Positions 25,989 through 36,057 of a stretch of DNA of 64,000 nucleotides are shown one piece after another; position 1 is the stretch's first letter; each line of letters opens with the position of its first letter. This stretch comes from Euwallacea fornicatus (lineage: Eukaryota; Arthropoda; Insecta; Coleoptera; Curculionidae): contig NC_089545.1 in the NCBI RefSeq assembly GCF_040115645.1, forward strand, positions 310,001 to 374,000. The letters are read 5' to 3'. The notes beneath the pieces are model-generated. The model was not told the DNA's origin, searched no databases, and saw only the letters and a program-made list of their open reading frames with translations. A program made the position numbers and the translations under genes.

Positions 25989-26550
25989 CAGTGTGGCGAA
26001 TTTAACTGGAATAAGCTCGGCGTCAACATGGCATTTGATTTTTAGCAAAATCGCTTGAACGGGTCAATTCTTGTTTTACTGGACAAACGTTTTGGTAGCA
26101 TTCTGATGCTACAAATGTCAACCCCTCAGCTAGGGTCATAGATACTGTTAAAGGTTTGATTGGAGAGGGAGATCTCTTCAACACGATTTTATCCGACATA
26201 ATGCTTTTCATCATAGAGTAAAATAATACTAAAAATAAATGATTTTCGTACTTAAATGGTGTTTATTTCTTTGTAATTCTTTTTACGAAGTGTTAATGAA
26301 ATGCCACAATAACGTGAGTATTCCTTCAATACAAAAATCAAGTCTATTTCGTTTAGTACAGAGAAGAAGTACTTCACGTACGTTATAAAATCGCACACAA
26401 TATCTTATTTACCTGAATTTCATAAAATCGGGATTTTAATAAACTTCGAATACGGCCACAGAGTGGAAAAACAAAATGAGTTTGTTCAATTATTGCGACA
26501 AAAGTGTCTTGATCTGCTACCCATTAATCGATAAACCATACCAACCATAC

Positions 26551-26716
26551 GAAAAATAGAAAAAAAAAATTTAAAAATTTAAAAAAAAAAGAAAAAAATA
26601 TTTAAAAAATTAAAAAATTTAAAAAAAATAGAAAAAGAATATTTAAAAAATTAAAAAATAATAAAAAAATAGAAAAAAATAGAAAAAAAAGAAAAAAAAC
26701 GGAAAAAAAATAGAAA
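26551..26716 (+). repeat. A-rich low-complexity tract inside the transposon
   Basis: About 165 bases consist almost only of A runs broken by G, TT or TAG. The tract lies directly before the transposase remnant, where the N-terminal coding part would be expected, suggesting expansion or replacement of that part. Confidence 0.88.
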
Positions 26717-26726
26717 TCGTGGTCAC

Positions 26727-27606
26727 ATGAGAAATATCCCAAGGAGCAGACCGCAAAAAATTGATGACGATACAAAAATCAACGCATTCTTAGCGTTAGA
26801 AGAAAACCTGATTACACTAACTCGGCAGATAGCTCGTGAAAATTTAATCAGCAACAGATCCGCTTGGAAAATATTGAAAAATGCAAATGTTCAGCCTTAT
26901 AAAATGCAAATGCATCAAGAATCGCTTGAGAATGATGGAGATCGCTGAACTGAATTTTGCGAAAGGATTATAAATGCTGTTCGGCAATTAGAAATATCTA
27001 TAGGATGGATTTTTTTACTGATGAGGCAACTTTTGCATTAAATGGATATATCAATAAGCAAAATTGTCGATATTGGTCTGCAGTGAATCTTCATTGGTTG
27101 AGAGTGTCCTGCGAACATAGAAGTTTGGATGGGTATAAGAGGAAACCGATACTTTCCGATGAAAATTTAAATGGCCAACAAAATTCAGAATATCTCGGAG
27201 GCGAACTGATTTCTATGTTATCTAACTTGTTTCTTAGTGAAGTAAATCTAGACATGCCGGACGAACGGGTTTGGTTACAGCAAGATGGAGTACAGCCACA
27301 TTTTACTCGAAATGTTGAATTATATTTAGATGAAACATCCCAAATCTGTGATTAGTAGGAAGAGGCTCAATAAAATGGCCGCCGAGATCTTCCGATCTCG
27401 CTCCTCTCGATTTCTTTTTGTGGGGATACCAGAAATCGAAAGTTCATAATACGGACCCACGTGACATCGACGAACTCAAAGAACGGTAGACGACGAGAAA
27501 TCATGTAAATCACTTTGAATTCTTTAAAAAATGCGAGAGATGAGTTTTATCACCGTTTAGGGCCATGCCAAGAAGTTCACAGTGAACATTTCGAACGGTT
27601 GCCGAG
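26727..27606 (+). pseudogene. Broken DDE transposase of the second transposon
   Basis: Two long frames and a shifted tail carry the family in order. First comes a helix-turn-helix segment (RPQKIDDDTKINAFLALEEN, TRQIARENLISNRSAWKIL, QPYKMQMHQE). The catalytic start follows in FFTDEATFALNGYINKQNCR, with the first aspartate, then a GNLNG-like block read as DENLNGQQNSEYL. The second catalytic aspartate lies in VWLQQDGVQPHF. In shifted frames come PPRSSDLAPLDFFLWG, holding the last acidic position, and a C-terminal segment with HFER. An early stop, a shift between 26948 and 26957 and further breaks after 27355 inactivate it. It resembles the 5-6 kb copy in architecture but has different ends, so it is a separate family. 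Confidence 0.87.
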
Positions 27607-27917
27607 TTAAAAGATATAATAATTCGGTTATTTAAAGTTTTGTTTATTTTCGGTATTATTTTACTCCACGGTGAAAAGTAATACTTCAGATAAAGTCAGG
27701 TTGAAAAGATCTTTAAAATGATGTATCACTTGAACCCCTTTTCCATTTAAACTTTTAAGCGTAACTGCCACTCTAGCTAAGGGGTTGACATTTCTAGCAT
27801 CAGAATGCTAACAAGAAGTGTATCAGATAAAATGAAAATTTACGTATTTAAATAATTTTGCTGAAAATCAAACACTGTATAGATACCGGATTTATTCCGG
27901 TTAAAGTTGCCACACTC

Positions 27918-30107
27918 GGCGACTAAGTTTAAATTGAGCAGCAAGAAAATTTTAAATTTTTATTAAAACATTTGATGGAAGGCGGTAAGCGTTCTCGGCT
28001 GAGTCGTATAATGACCAATTAAAATGAAATTTGAATTAAACCTAAAATCCTTACTGGTAAATATTGAGCTATGGTGATGGTCCATATTGTACGGACGAAA
28101 CCGGAAGCATGGTGAAGACTCATTATTCGACCAATTACAGGCACGACAAAAAACACAAAAAAGTGTTTTGGAGTTTTATTTACAGTTTTTATCCAGCAAG
28201 AGAGGCGTAAAATTTTTCAATTAATAGGGCGCTCTGGAAAAACGGGTCTCATCAAAAAACATGGACGGTTATCCATTTATATGAATAAATCACAACGTAT
28301 AGAACGAAAAAATATTTTATATGTGAAATTTGTACATGTCATTCGACAGACGATCAGTTACGCAATAATGAAAAACCGAAATTGTATTACCTCATTGTTT
28401 ATTTAGAAACATGTGTGTATAGTTCCATGTATTTTTAAGAACGAATTTAATTTAGGGACATCAGAATAATTGCGAGTACCCGGTCTATTAAAAATGAGGA
28501 ACCCAAGGCAAACTTACCCTTTCACCAAATGAGCATGAAACATTTCCAATATCCAACCCGAACACCCTCAAGATTTGTTGCAAATATGAACTGTTCAACT
28601 CAAACGAGAAATTCCAATTCGTGGCAAAGGGCCTTGTTGATTTTCACGGAAACTCTACGCCCTCGAAGGAGGAATTAAATTCGCTTCTACGAATACTTCT
28701 TCGGACCTAAGTGCGGTCCTGCTTTTGGCACTGAAAAATATACGGCAACACTTCAATTTTAAAAATTAAGTCAGCAATCAATCGAACATTAATTAATAAA
28801 TCCGATCCTCCCCATTTACGTACGTTGTCGGACGGGAAGTTGGCGTCGAGCCGCTGTCGGACTGCCGTCGAAGAGTAACCATTTTTATCTTTTTAACGCC
28901 AAATCCAACTTCAAGTAAAATAAATTTGGTTGTCGAGCCGTACTACGAATACAACGCCGATATTAAGAACCAGCGCAGAATAAAATCCCACGGGATTAAA
29001 CCTCTAGTTACATTATTAATCCCGATATTAACCGAGACGTTAGAAGAGGCTTCGCTTCAATGAGATTGTTTACGACAAGACACGAAACAATGTTTTCGTT
29101 AATAATGTCATTGGCGCCCTCAGGGGCCTCACAGTTAGTAAGTCCCGGTTAAACGCACGGTCGGGAGTGAAGAAGTCGTCGTGTAAAAAGTGAAACAGTA
29201 ATTATGTTCTGTTAACAAATGTAACTAATAACAAACATGTTTATTGCGGTGAAAGCCCGCAAAGTGGTCTCTTTTCACGTCATTGCCAACACGTACTTAG
29301 GCACCTAGACGGTTAATTGAGGCTAGTCATCCTTTTCACCTTAAATGTCGGTCTGTAATTAAATGTACAAAGCGTTATTGCTGATTTCACGAAAGGCAAA
29401 CAAAGGTATAAATCCATTTTATGGAGAATTTATTCAACTAAGTCTTGTAACTATTATTCCACAGAATGTGCAAAAGGGGACGACGAAAGGATACTCTTTG
29501 AGAGCGTTGATAAATCACGTACTAAACCCAGGAAAACAATATCCATTCTAGAGAGGTCAATAGGGAATTGTATAACAAAGTGTATAATATGAATGTGAAG
29601 TATAAAATATGACCGAAAACGGAAAGAATGCTATTTTCCCTTCAAACGATTTACCATACTTATTATATTTAGAAAGTATTGGCACCGTTTGATTGTAAAA
29701 GGAAGTTGATTCCAATTATTGGTAAAGGTTTCCGTTATTTATGTTCAAGGAACATTTGATTACATTACGAAAACAACTTAATCAAACACGAACACCTGGA
29801 AAAAATTTTTCTCTTTAAAAAGGAACAAAGGAATCGTGTACGTACACCAACGTCATGCGAGCAATCGAATACAGTACTCCCAACGGAAATCATAACTCCT
29901 GTTTTGATCATTTGAAAAAAGTAATTAATATTTATTATATAATTTTAGAAAAAGTAATAGAGCGAACCACCGTAAATCCATAAGCCGCGAAAAAGACTTG
30001 ACGGGCATGAAGATATATAATTTTTAAACAACAAAAGTGTAACTATTAGAAATAGATTAGAAGCTTTCAGAAAACGTAAGCTCTGAAACACACCAACGAC
30101 TTTCCAG
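27918..30107. other. Non-coding stretch upstream of the secreted-protein exons
   Basis: No supported exon. The promoter and first exon of the plus-strand gene starting at 30108 could lie here or further upstream, but I cannot identify them. Confidence 0.5.
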
Positions 30108-30636
30108 ATATGTATGGCTCTGAGCTTCCTGGCGGCAGCTTCCCACGACTCGATGAGCTTCTTGCAGCGACCGCCGTTAAAGAGGTTCGCCTCCAACTCA
30201 AATCCTCCGAAAAGGTCACCCGGCTTCGCCTTTCCGAGGCATCGGGTCCTGACGAAGAAAACGCCCCTGAACGTGCTACGAAATGGGCCATACTACGTTG
30301 ACCACTACGTATACAGCGACGACTTCAATCCACAGTCATTAGACCACGTCAAACTGGGATCGTTCCCCAGTGGCAGGCACCTTCAGTTGGAAAAGGACAA
30401 GTTTTACACCATATCGTCGACTTTAAGCTCTTTACGTGATGCTAATGATTTTAACAATCTCAAGACTGAAGGCTACGCGGGAGATAAGGAAATACATATT
30501 CTGCATTTGCCTAAAGAAGGACATCACGATTACGAGGATATCAAACTTCACTTATCGTTGACGAATGCTCACGAAACTCCTGAAATCAACTTGGATTTCA
30601 ACAAAAATCTGGGCAATTTCGAAGTTAATATTCCGA
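30108..30636 (+). CDS. Uncharacterised secreted protein, exon A
   Basis: The exon opens after TTTCCAG and reads ICMALSFLAAASHDSMSFLQ, which looks like the hydrophobic core and cleavage region of a signal peptide. The true start codon is therefore either M at 30114 or in an upstream exon. The rest is polar, with basic patches (LKRF, PPKRSPGF, LTKKTP) and an acidic tail (LPKEGHHDYEDIKLHLS). The donor is CCGA/GTGAGT; the split codon continues correctly into the exon at 30693 across a 56-bp intron. From M30114 the three joined exons would give 384 residues. I recognise no domain family. Its role is unknown; secretion is inferred from the N-terminus. Confidence 0.75.
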
Positions 30637-30692
30637 GTGAGTTTTTTGAATTCTTAAAGTGATTCTCTTAAGTAATTATCCAAATTCTTCAG

Positions 30693-30877
30693 GTATCAAA
30701 CCGCCAGAAGTGGACACCTCCTTCGTCCCCACCCCAACGACGTCCTTCATCGATCTTGTGAAGCCCCTTATTCAAAGCCACATTTTTGAGCCTCCCTATA
30801 AATACTTTGAGCAGTTGCCTCATTTCTTCGGCAAAGATGGTCCTTCCGGTCACGCAACTGACGAGGAATCGTTGGAG
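30693..30877 (+). CDS. Uncharacterised secreted protein, exon B
   Basis: This exon follows the acceptor TTCTTCAG and reads IKPPEVDTSFVPTPTTSF, then a segment rich in aromatic and acidic residues ending DEESLE. The donor is GGAG/GTGAGT in phase 0, matching the phase 0 acceptor of exon C. The 56-bp intron before it is typical of short insect introns. Confidence 0.75.
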
Positions 30878-30911
30878 GTGAGTACCGAGTAATATATACG
30901 TATAATACATA

Positions 30912-32158
30912 ATAGGTCGGTGGAAAAATAATTTCGTTTGTCAACCCTTAACTTAAAACAAACGCCACTCGACTTATAATACGCTTAACCATTCAACCAT
31001 TCGAATCAATACACTTTTGCCAACGTGAAACGGGTTTATTTATGTCGGAAGCACGGAATTCCGAAGTCCCAAAGGCGATGAGGTCGTTAAAGGCGCTTTT
31101 GGCATCCTCTTGGTTTTTAAAGCATTCGTCGCGTAGGAAGTGGTCGAGGTGCTCGAAAAAAAAATGGCGATCGGTAGGTGACAGGTCTGGACAGAATGGC
31201 GGACGAGAATAAAGTCTCACAGCCAAGATCGTTCGATTTCTATCGCGTCGATTGCGCGACATGTGACCGAGCGTTGTCACGCAGAAGAATTGGGCCTTTT
31301 CCGTTTGCCAATTCCGGGGAGATGCGGCGCAATTTCTGATGTCATCAATTCGCCGGCCACGTCTCCCTGCTGCGATGGCTTCGCCTGGATTTAGGTTGGC
31401 CCAGCTGATCACCACGCACTTACCGTGACCTTCCTTTGGTGCAAATGTGGTTTCGGCTCGGAGAGCTCGATCGTGGTCCGACCGTTGAGCTGATCGTCGA
31501 CGGGTGTCGTGGAAGATCCATATCTCGTCACAATACGATCAAAAAACGGGTCGTTTTTTTTGCGCAAAGTGAGTGCCGACGACACTTCGAAGCGACGATT
31601 CCTTCGTTTTTTCGTTCAGTTCGTGCGGGACCCATTTGCCGAGCTTTTTTGTTTTTCCAAGCCGTTGTAGACGGTCTGGAACTGTTCTGCTGCCCAATTC
31701 CTCCGCGAGCTCTCTAGTGGTCGTACGGGGGGTCGTTTCGACTGGGGCCTTCAACTGGTCGTTGTCAATTGTCGATGGACGTCCGCGACCTTTTTTTTGA
31801 TCTTCGAGGTTTTCATGTCCACCGCGAAACTCCTCAAAGCGAAGTTGTACCACCCGTTCGCGAGCAGTGTCAGGACCAAACGCAGTATTAATGTTTCGAG
31901 CCGTTTCCGTTGCTTTAGTACCCGGTTTGAGCTCGTGTAAAAAAATCGTCCGAATTTGCTTCTTTGGCGTTTCGACTGGAGTTCTCTAACTCAACCGCGA
32001 AGGGGCACCACGAACGCCCTGTTTATTATTGAAATATGGAAAAAAGTGGACGTTTTTAAACGATATGCGGCATGGCCGTATTTATCAAAGAATTTATTCC
32101 GATATCGCGCTGTAAAAGACGAATATACAAAAACGAAATTGTTTTTCTACCAACCTAA
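30912..32158 (-). mobile_element. mariner element in the intron between exons B and C
   Basis: Terminal inverted repeats begin TTAGGTTGGTAGAAAAACAA on the right (read inward) and ATAGGTCGGTGGAAAAATAA on the left, both running into ATTTCGTTT. Each end is flanked by TA (30910-30911 and 32159-32160). The ~1.25 kb length is normal for mariner. The transposase runs on the minus strand, opposite to the host gene. Confidence 0.92.
30993..31965 (-). pseudogene. mariner transposase, inactivated
   Basis: Read on the minus strand, the order is as in mariner. An N-terminal segment reads IRTIFLHELKPGTKATETAR, then RERVVQLRFEEFRGG, RGRPSTIDNDQLK and TTTRELAEELG (helix-turn-helix), then KLGKWVPHELNEKTK (a mariner signature similar to WVPHEL). 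The catalytic domain follows with LRDNARSHVAQS in a shifted frame, PDLSPTDRHFF with the last acidic residue, and VSRWQKCIDSNG at the end. At least two frameshifts separate these pieces (near the start, around the first catalytic position and before the DNARSH block). Typical length is about 340-350 residues. Cut-and-paste transposition is not expected from this copy. Confidence 0.9.
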
Positions 32159-33726
32159 TATTTTCAGATGTGTGCGACAATACCAAATTTAATTCAACTG
32201 CAAATGCTTCAGATCGAATAATTCAAGACACCTAATGCAATGCGCATAATATTCGTTGTAATTGCCGCCAACATAAAACCCTTCTCATGAATATAAAAGT
32301 AAACATACCTGTTCCAACTTTGCATTCATTTAGTGTGTAACAAATAGTGCAGTATTACGCCCGTTACAATTTTCATGGCATTTGCGATTAGAACTTTACA
32401 GCAAAAATATAAAGCCGTTTCAAACATTCGTATAAAATAAATTATACGTTTTTAATAATGCAAATTCCATTGCAGTATTTCACATTTAGGTAAATAGGAA
32501 CGAAATTTGCACTTTTCGAATGGATAGTTTAAAGGCGTTTTGTGTAGAAATTATATTTGATAAAGTTTTTTTTTTTTTTTTTTTTTTGCACTTAAATTTC
32601 CAACGAGGATTAAAAAATATAGATGTATATGCTATGGAGGAACGTCAAAAGATACAGTTGCCCCTCAGAATGATTAAGCGATAATGAACATTATCGCTGG
32701 GGGATGGTCGACTAAAAATGAGGTTGTTTTAAAACAAACACATTTTTCATCATTAGTGCCAGCTGCGTGTTATAGAACGAAAAATGATTAATAGGAATTC
32801 TAGCTTGATTTATAGATTTCGACAGAGCGCCCTTTGATAGGGCGTCGTATGAGCTGTAATTTCACTTCCGGAAATTTGAAACCCTGGAACGTACGTAATA
32901 ATGGCGAGGTTTGGTCGACTTTTATGGCATTGAAGTCAAAGTTGAACACACGAATGTGGGTCAGTTAGCTTGAAGAGAAAAATCCCGATTCCGGGCATTT
33001 TTAGGTCATCAATTACAGCCTTAGCCCGGTAGCCTTTAAATAATTCTTATAAAAAAGCCTCTCTTCAATCAGTCTTCGCATTAGGTATTATGGCAGGTAC
33101 ATGGTTCTCAATTCTGTAAAAAATGAAGCACGATTTTTCCTTTACTTCCAAGGAGGTGCGCATTAAAATGATAAAGACGTTCGAATTTTGGAAAAACTTG
33201 AGACACTTTACATTTCCTAATTTCCCTGCGTTGATCTTGGTCGTAGGCTCAGGGGCAAGGTGGTCTGAACGAGGAAAAACAGCACACCAACGACACCTAT
33301 CTAATTGATTTAATTTGAAGATAATCATCAATCACGTGCTAGTCAAAACGATAATAGAAAATACCTTTTATAAGTTCATTGTCGCCCGATAGCTTCCTTT
33401 CTCTTTTATCAAAACCCGCGACCGCTTTATCAAGATAAACGACGAAAGTACATAAATAATACAACATTATGCCCACAGAGATGCGAAATTCGATCGGTAC
33501 ATTTTGGTTCCAGTGTAACAGGTTAATAATAATTAATTGATAAGTAAAAGTTCATCCGTGTTAAATGTAGGATTAGGGAGAGGCAAGTACGAAAGAAAGG
33601 ACACTCGTGGTACCGAGAGACAATCACGTAAGAAGGAAATGTATAACATTTCAGGTTAGAACGTTTAGTTGGAAAGGTTGTGCGAATGTAAGTACCGTCT
33701 TTCCTAACCCCTTTACATTGTTCCAG
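32159..33726 (+). other. Remainder of the large intron
   Basis: Intron sequence between the mariner copy and the acceptor of exon C. It contains a 22-base T tract (32566-32587) and no supported exon. Confidence 0.65.
32566..32587 (+). repeat. Poly(T) tract
   Basis: Twenty-two consecutive thymines within the intron. Confidence 0.95.
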
Positions 33727-34173
33727 ATTCCCCACATCGAAACCCATCCCCTGGAAAACGATTATGGCAAATCCAGTTACGACACCCCAGGAGCAGTCAA
33801 TTCCTATGGACAACCGATCAAACAAGGCTCTAAGCAAGGATCAACCAACACTAATCCCAGCGCGGTCCCTTCTATTAGCAGCTTCACCTACAACTCACCA
33901 GGTGCAGTGGATTCCTATGGAAACGCTGTAACTGATCAAGCCTTGGCGCATCTGTCCTCCAAAATTACTGAAGACTTTTATCAGCAACAAAATTACCTCA
34001 ACCAATTGAATGAGATTCACGGCCACCTTAACAAGAGGAAGAGACAGAGTAGTGGAAGGCCAAAAGGAGAGGTTAGGCTTTCTTCGGGAGGCGTTGGAGA
34101 GGAAATGCAATATTCGAACCATAAATACGACCGAAGAGAGCTGAAAAAGACAATATCCTCGCATGATGTTTGA
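33727..34173 (+). CDS. Uncharacterised secreted protein, terminal exon C with PGAV(N/D)SYG repeats
   Basis: The exon follows ACATTGTTCCAG in phase 0 and ends at a TGA. Two related motifs stand about 36 residues apart: SYDTPGAVNSYGQPI and TYNSPGAVDSYGNAV. Between them is a low-complexity stretch rich in Ser, Gly, Asn and Thr. Later come ITEDFYQQQNYLNQLNEIHG and a strongly basic LNKRKRQSS that would suit proprotein-convertase cleavage if the protein enters the secretory pathway. The C-terminus is charged and ends SSHDV. The exon joins exons A and B in frame. No cysteines are seen in this exon. It could be an extracellular-matrix or cuticle-associated protein, or a processed precursor; the sequence does not decide. 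Confidence 0.78.
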   Translation: MPHIETHPLENDYGKSSYDTPGAVNSYGQPIKQGSKQGSTNTNPSAVPSISSFTYNSPGAVDSYGNAVTDQALAHLSSKITEDFYQQQNYLNQLNEIHGHLNKRKRQSSGRPKGEVRLSSGGVGEEMQYSNHKYDRRELKKTISSHDV

Positions 34174-36057
34174 TAGCCAAACAGAATAATGAACAATGTC
34201 TACTTTTGTTTGTTGTTAATTTATGTTAACTTTTCGAAAACGGTCATTTCCATGGACGCCGATGAGTTGGCTAAACGGCTAATCTGAAGCTTCATTCGGC
34301 GCTTCTCTGAAAACTGTCGGTTGACGAAATTACCGGAATTAACACATTTGCAGTTAAAGTTTTTGACAGGAATGCTTCTGAGCTTATCTGAAGGGCTACC
34401 GTTTTAGGTCTGAATTTTGCATTATTTCGTTCCTGCCAGTAATTGGCCTTAAGAGCTTTTCTGATTTTTTTGCTTTTGCATTAAATGACGATGTGTTAGC
34501 TTCTATATTAAAGAGCGAATATCTAGCCTGGATAGTATGTTATTGACGGAGCCTGCTATTAAACTTTAAAATTTCCGGTATGTTTCTGTTTGCTTATTCT
34601 AATTTTAAACAACATTAATTTCAGTTTTGCCTTGGGCGTCCGAGTTTTAATTATTATCCACTGGAGGAAGCATGAAGTTGCATTGTTAATTTTTTTTTGT
34701 CAGACTTGCTTTGTCTTACCAATCATAATGGTTGATAACTTTGCATATTTTAAACAATTTCTATTATGTTCTGGTATGTTTAAAATTCATTAGAAAATTG
34801 TTTCGGGGGATTGGAATTGCGTTCAGTCCACAAAAATGATAAATAAAACGGGCGTATTTTTGAAATATGTTTCATAAGTTTTTTGTAATTTTACGTTTTC
34901 TCGAACTCTTTATCAACCTGGCATATTAGATTGTTTTCTTATTTGTCGTGTTAAAAGCTGTAAATCAATCTCAGTAAAAGCTACGATTTATAGTCATTTA
35001 CGATTGACCCTTCGTTCTGAATGTAACGAATAACTTACTAACTGCGTTTCTTCGATATTTATTGTCTTTTTTCATTAGCTTGTATGTATTAAATGGTGAA
35101 AGTGAACATATCCATCAGTGCGACCGATGACCTACCTGGACTTGAATGTGCACATTTGGCTTATTTATTTGGATCTATTCTTAAGTTTTTACGTTTTGTA
35201 AATAAATAAACTTGTTTAAAGACGTTAATTATTCACGTGTAGAGGGCTACATGCGGAACATCACATCGGCCGAAGTTTAAGGGTTGATGCGAAGAAGAGA
35301 GATTTATTCGGTCAAGGAGCTAATGCTCACACAAACCGCTTTGCCAAGTTACTTTTGATTTCTGAGATACGGAGTCACTTCGGTATTTATTTCTCTTATT
35401 TTGAATGTGACGAAAGATGCCTTTTCGGCCTTTGAGACCTCAATCGAATCAAAGTCCAAGTGAGCAATTAAAGATCGCCGTAAATTTTCCGCTGCGCCAT
35501 CTAGGTGTAACTCGTTAAAATTGAAAATTCAATAGAAAAAGAAACGTGCCTGAATCTGCGACATTAGTGTGTTTCGTGTCGACTAGTTCATAGATGGCGA
35601 TACAATAAGGAAATAAATCAATTCATAATCGCACAGAAATTTCCATTGAAAAAGAAAAAAAAGTTGTTCGTGCCAAATTCATCTTTTTGAAAAATTAAAA
35701 TACATATTGATTTAGATTCAATACGTTTAAAAGTTTTTTTTAGATTATTTTCTTATTGCTTCTTTGGCCCCCCAATTATGCAACTACTTATATGTAATTA
35801 GTGCATTTTTCTTAGTTCAACAATTGAAATTTTTAGATATATACTTATTGCAATTATTTAAATATTTACTAATAATGATATAGATCTTTAATGTGCAACA
35901 AATTATGAATTGAAGAAGTACTTACGAGGTTTTAGCCCAGATACAGCTAATTAGCTAATAAACAAGATGAAGCCACAATAAACCTTAACATTTTATATGT
36001 ATATATATATAATAATAGCCCTAAGCACGGCGTCGCGATCCTGCAGTGACTAGTTCT
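34174..36057. other. Probable 3' untranslated and intergenic sequence
   Basis: Immediately downstream of the stop codon of exon C. Possible AATAAA signals lie at 34842-34847 and twice within 35201-35210; I cannot tell which is used. No further coding exon is supported. Confidence 0.5.

Larger units (their letters stand above)
25989..27917 (+). mobile_element. Tc1/mariner-superfamily transposon, decayed, with A-rich insert
   Basis: The arms are inverted. The left reads AGTGTGGCGAATTTAACTGG and the right, read inward, AGTGTGGCAACTTTAACCGG. Similarity resumes further inward around the GTTTGATTTTCAGCAAAAT-like segment and around TAGCATTCTGATGCTA next to GTCAACCCCT. The left end is preceded by TA; the right terminus is mutated, so its exact last base is uncertain. 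A broken plus-strand transposase lies inside. Confidence 0.83.

Noticed and set aside
31436..31800. Plus-strand frames of 75-93 codons across 31.4-31.8 kb
   Set aside because: They are antisense shadows of the minus-strand mariner transposase.
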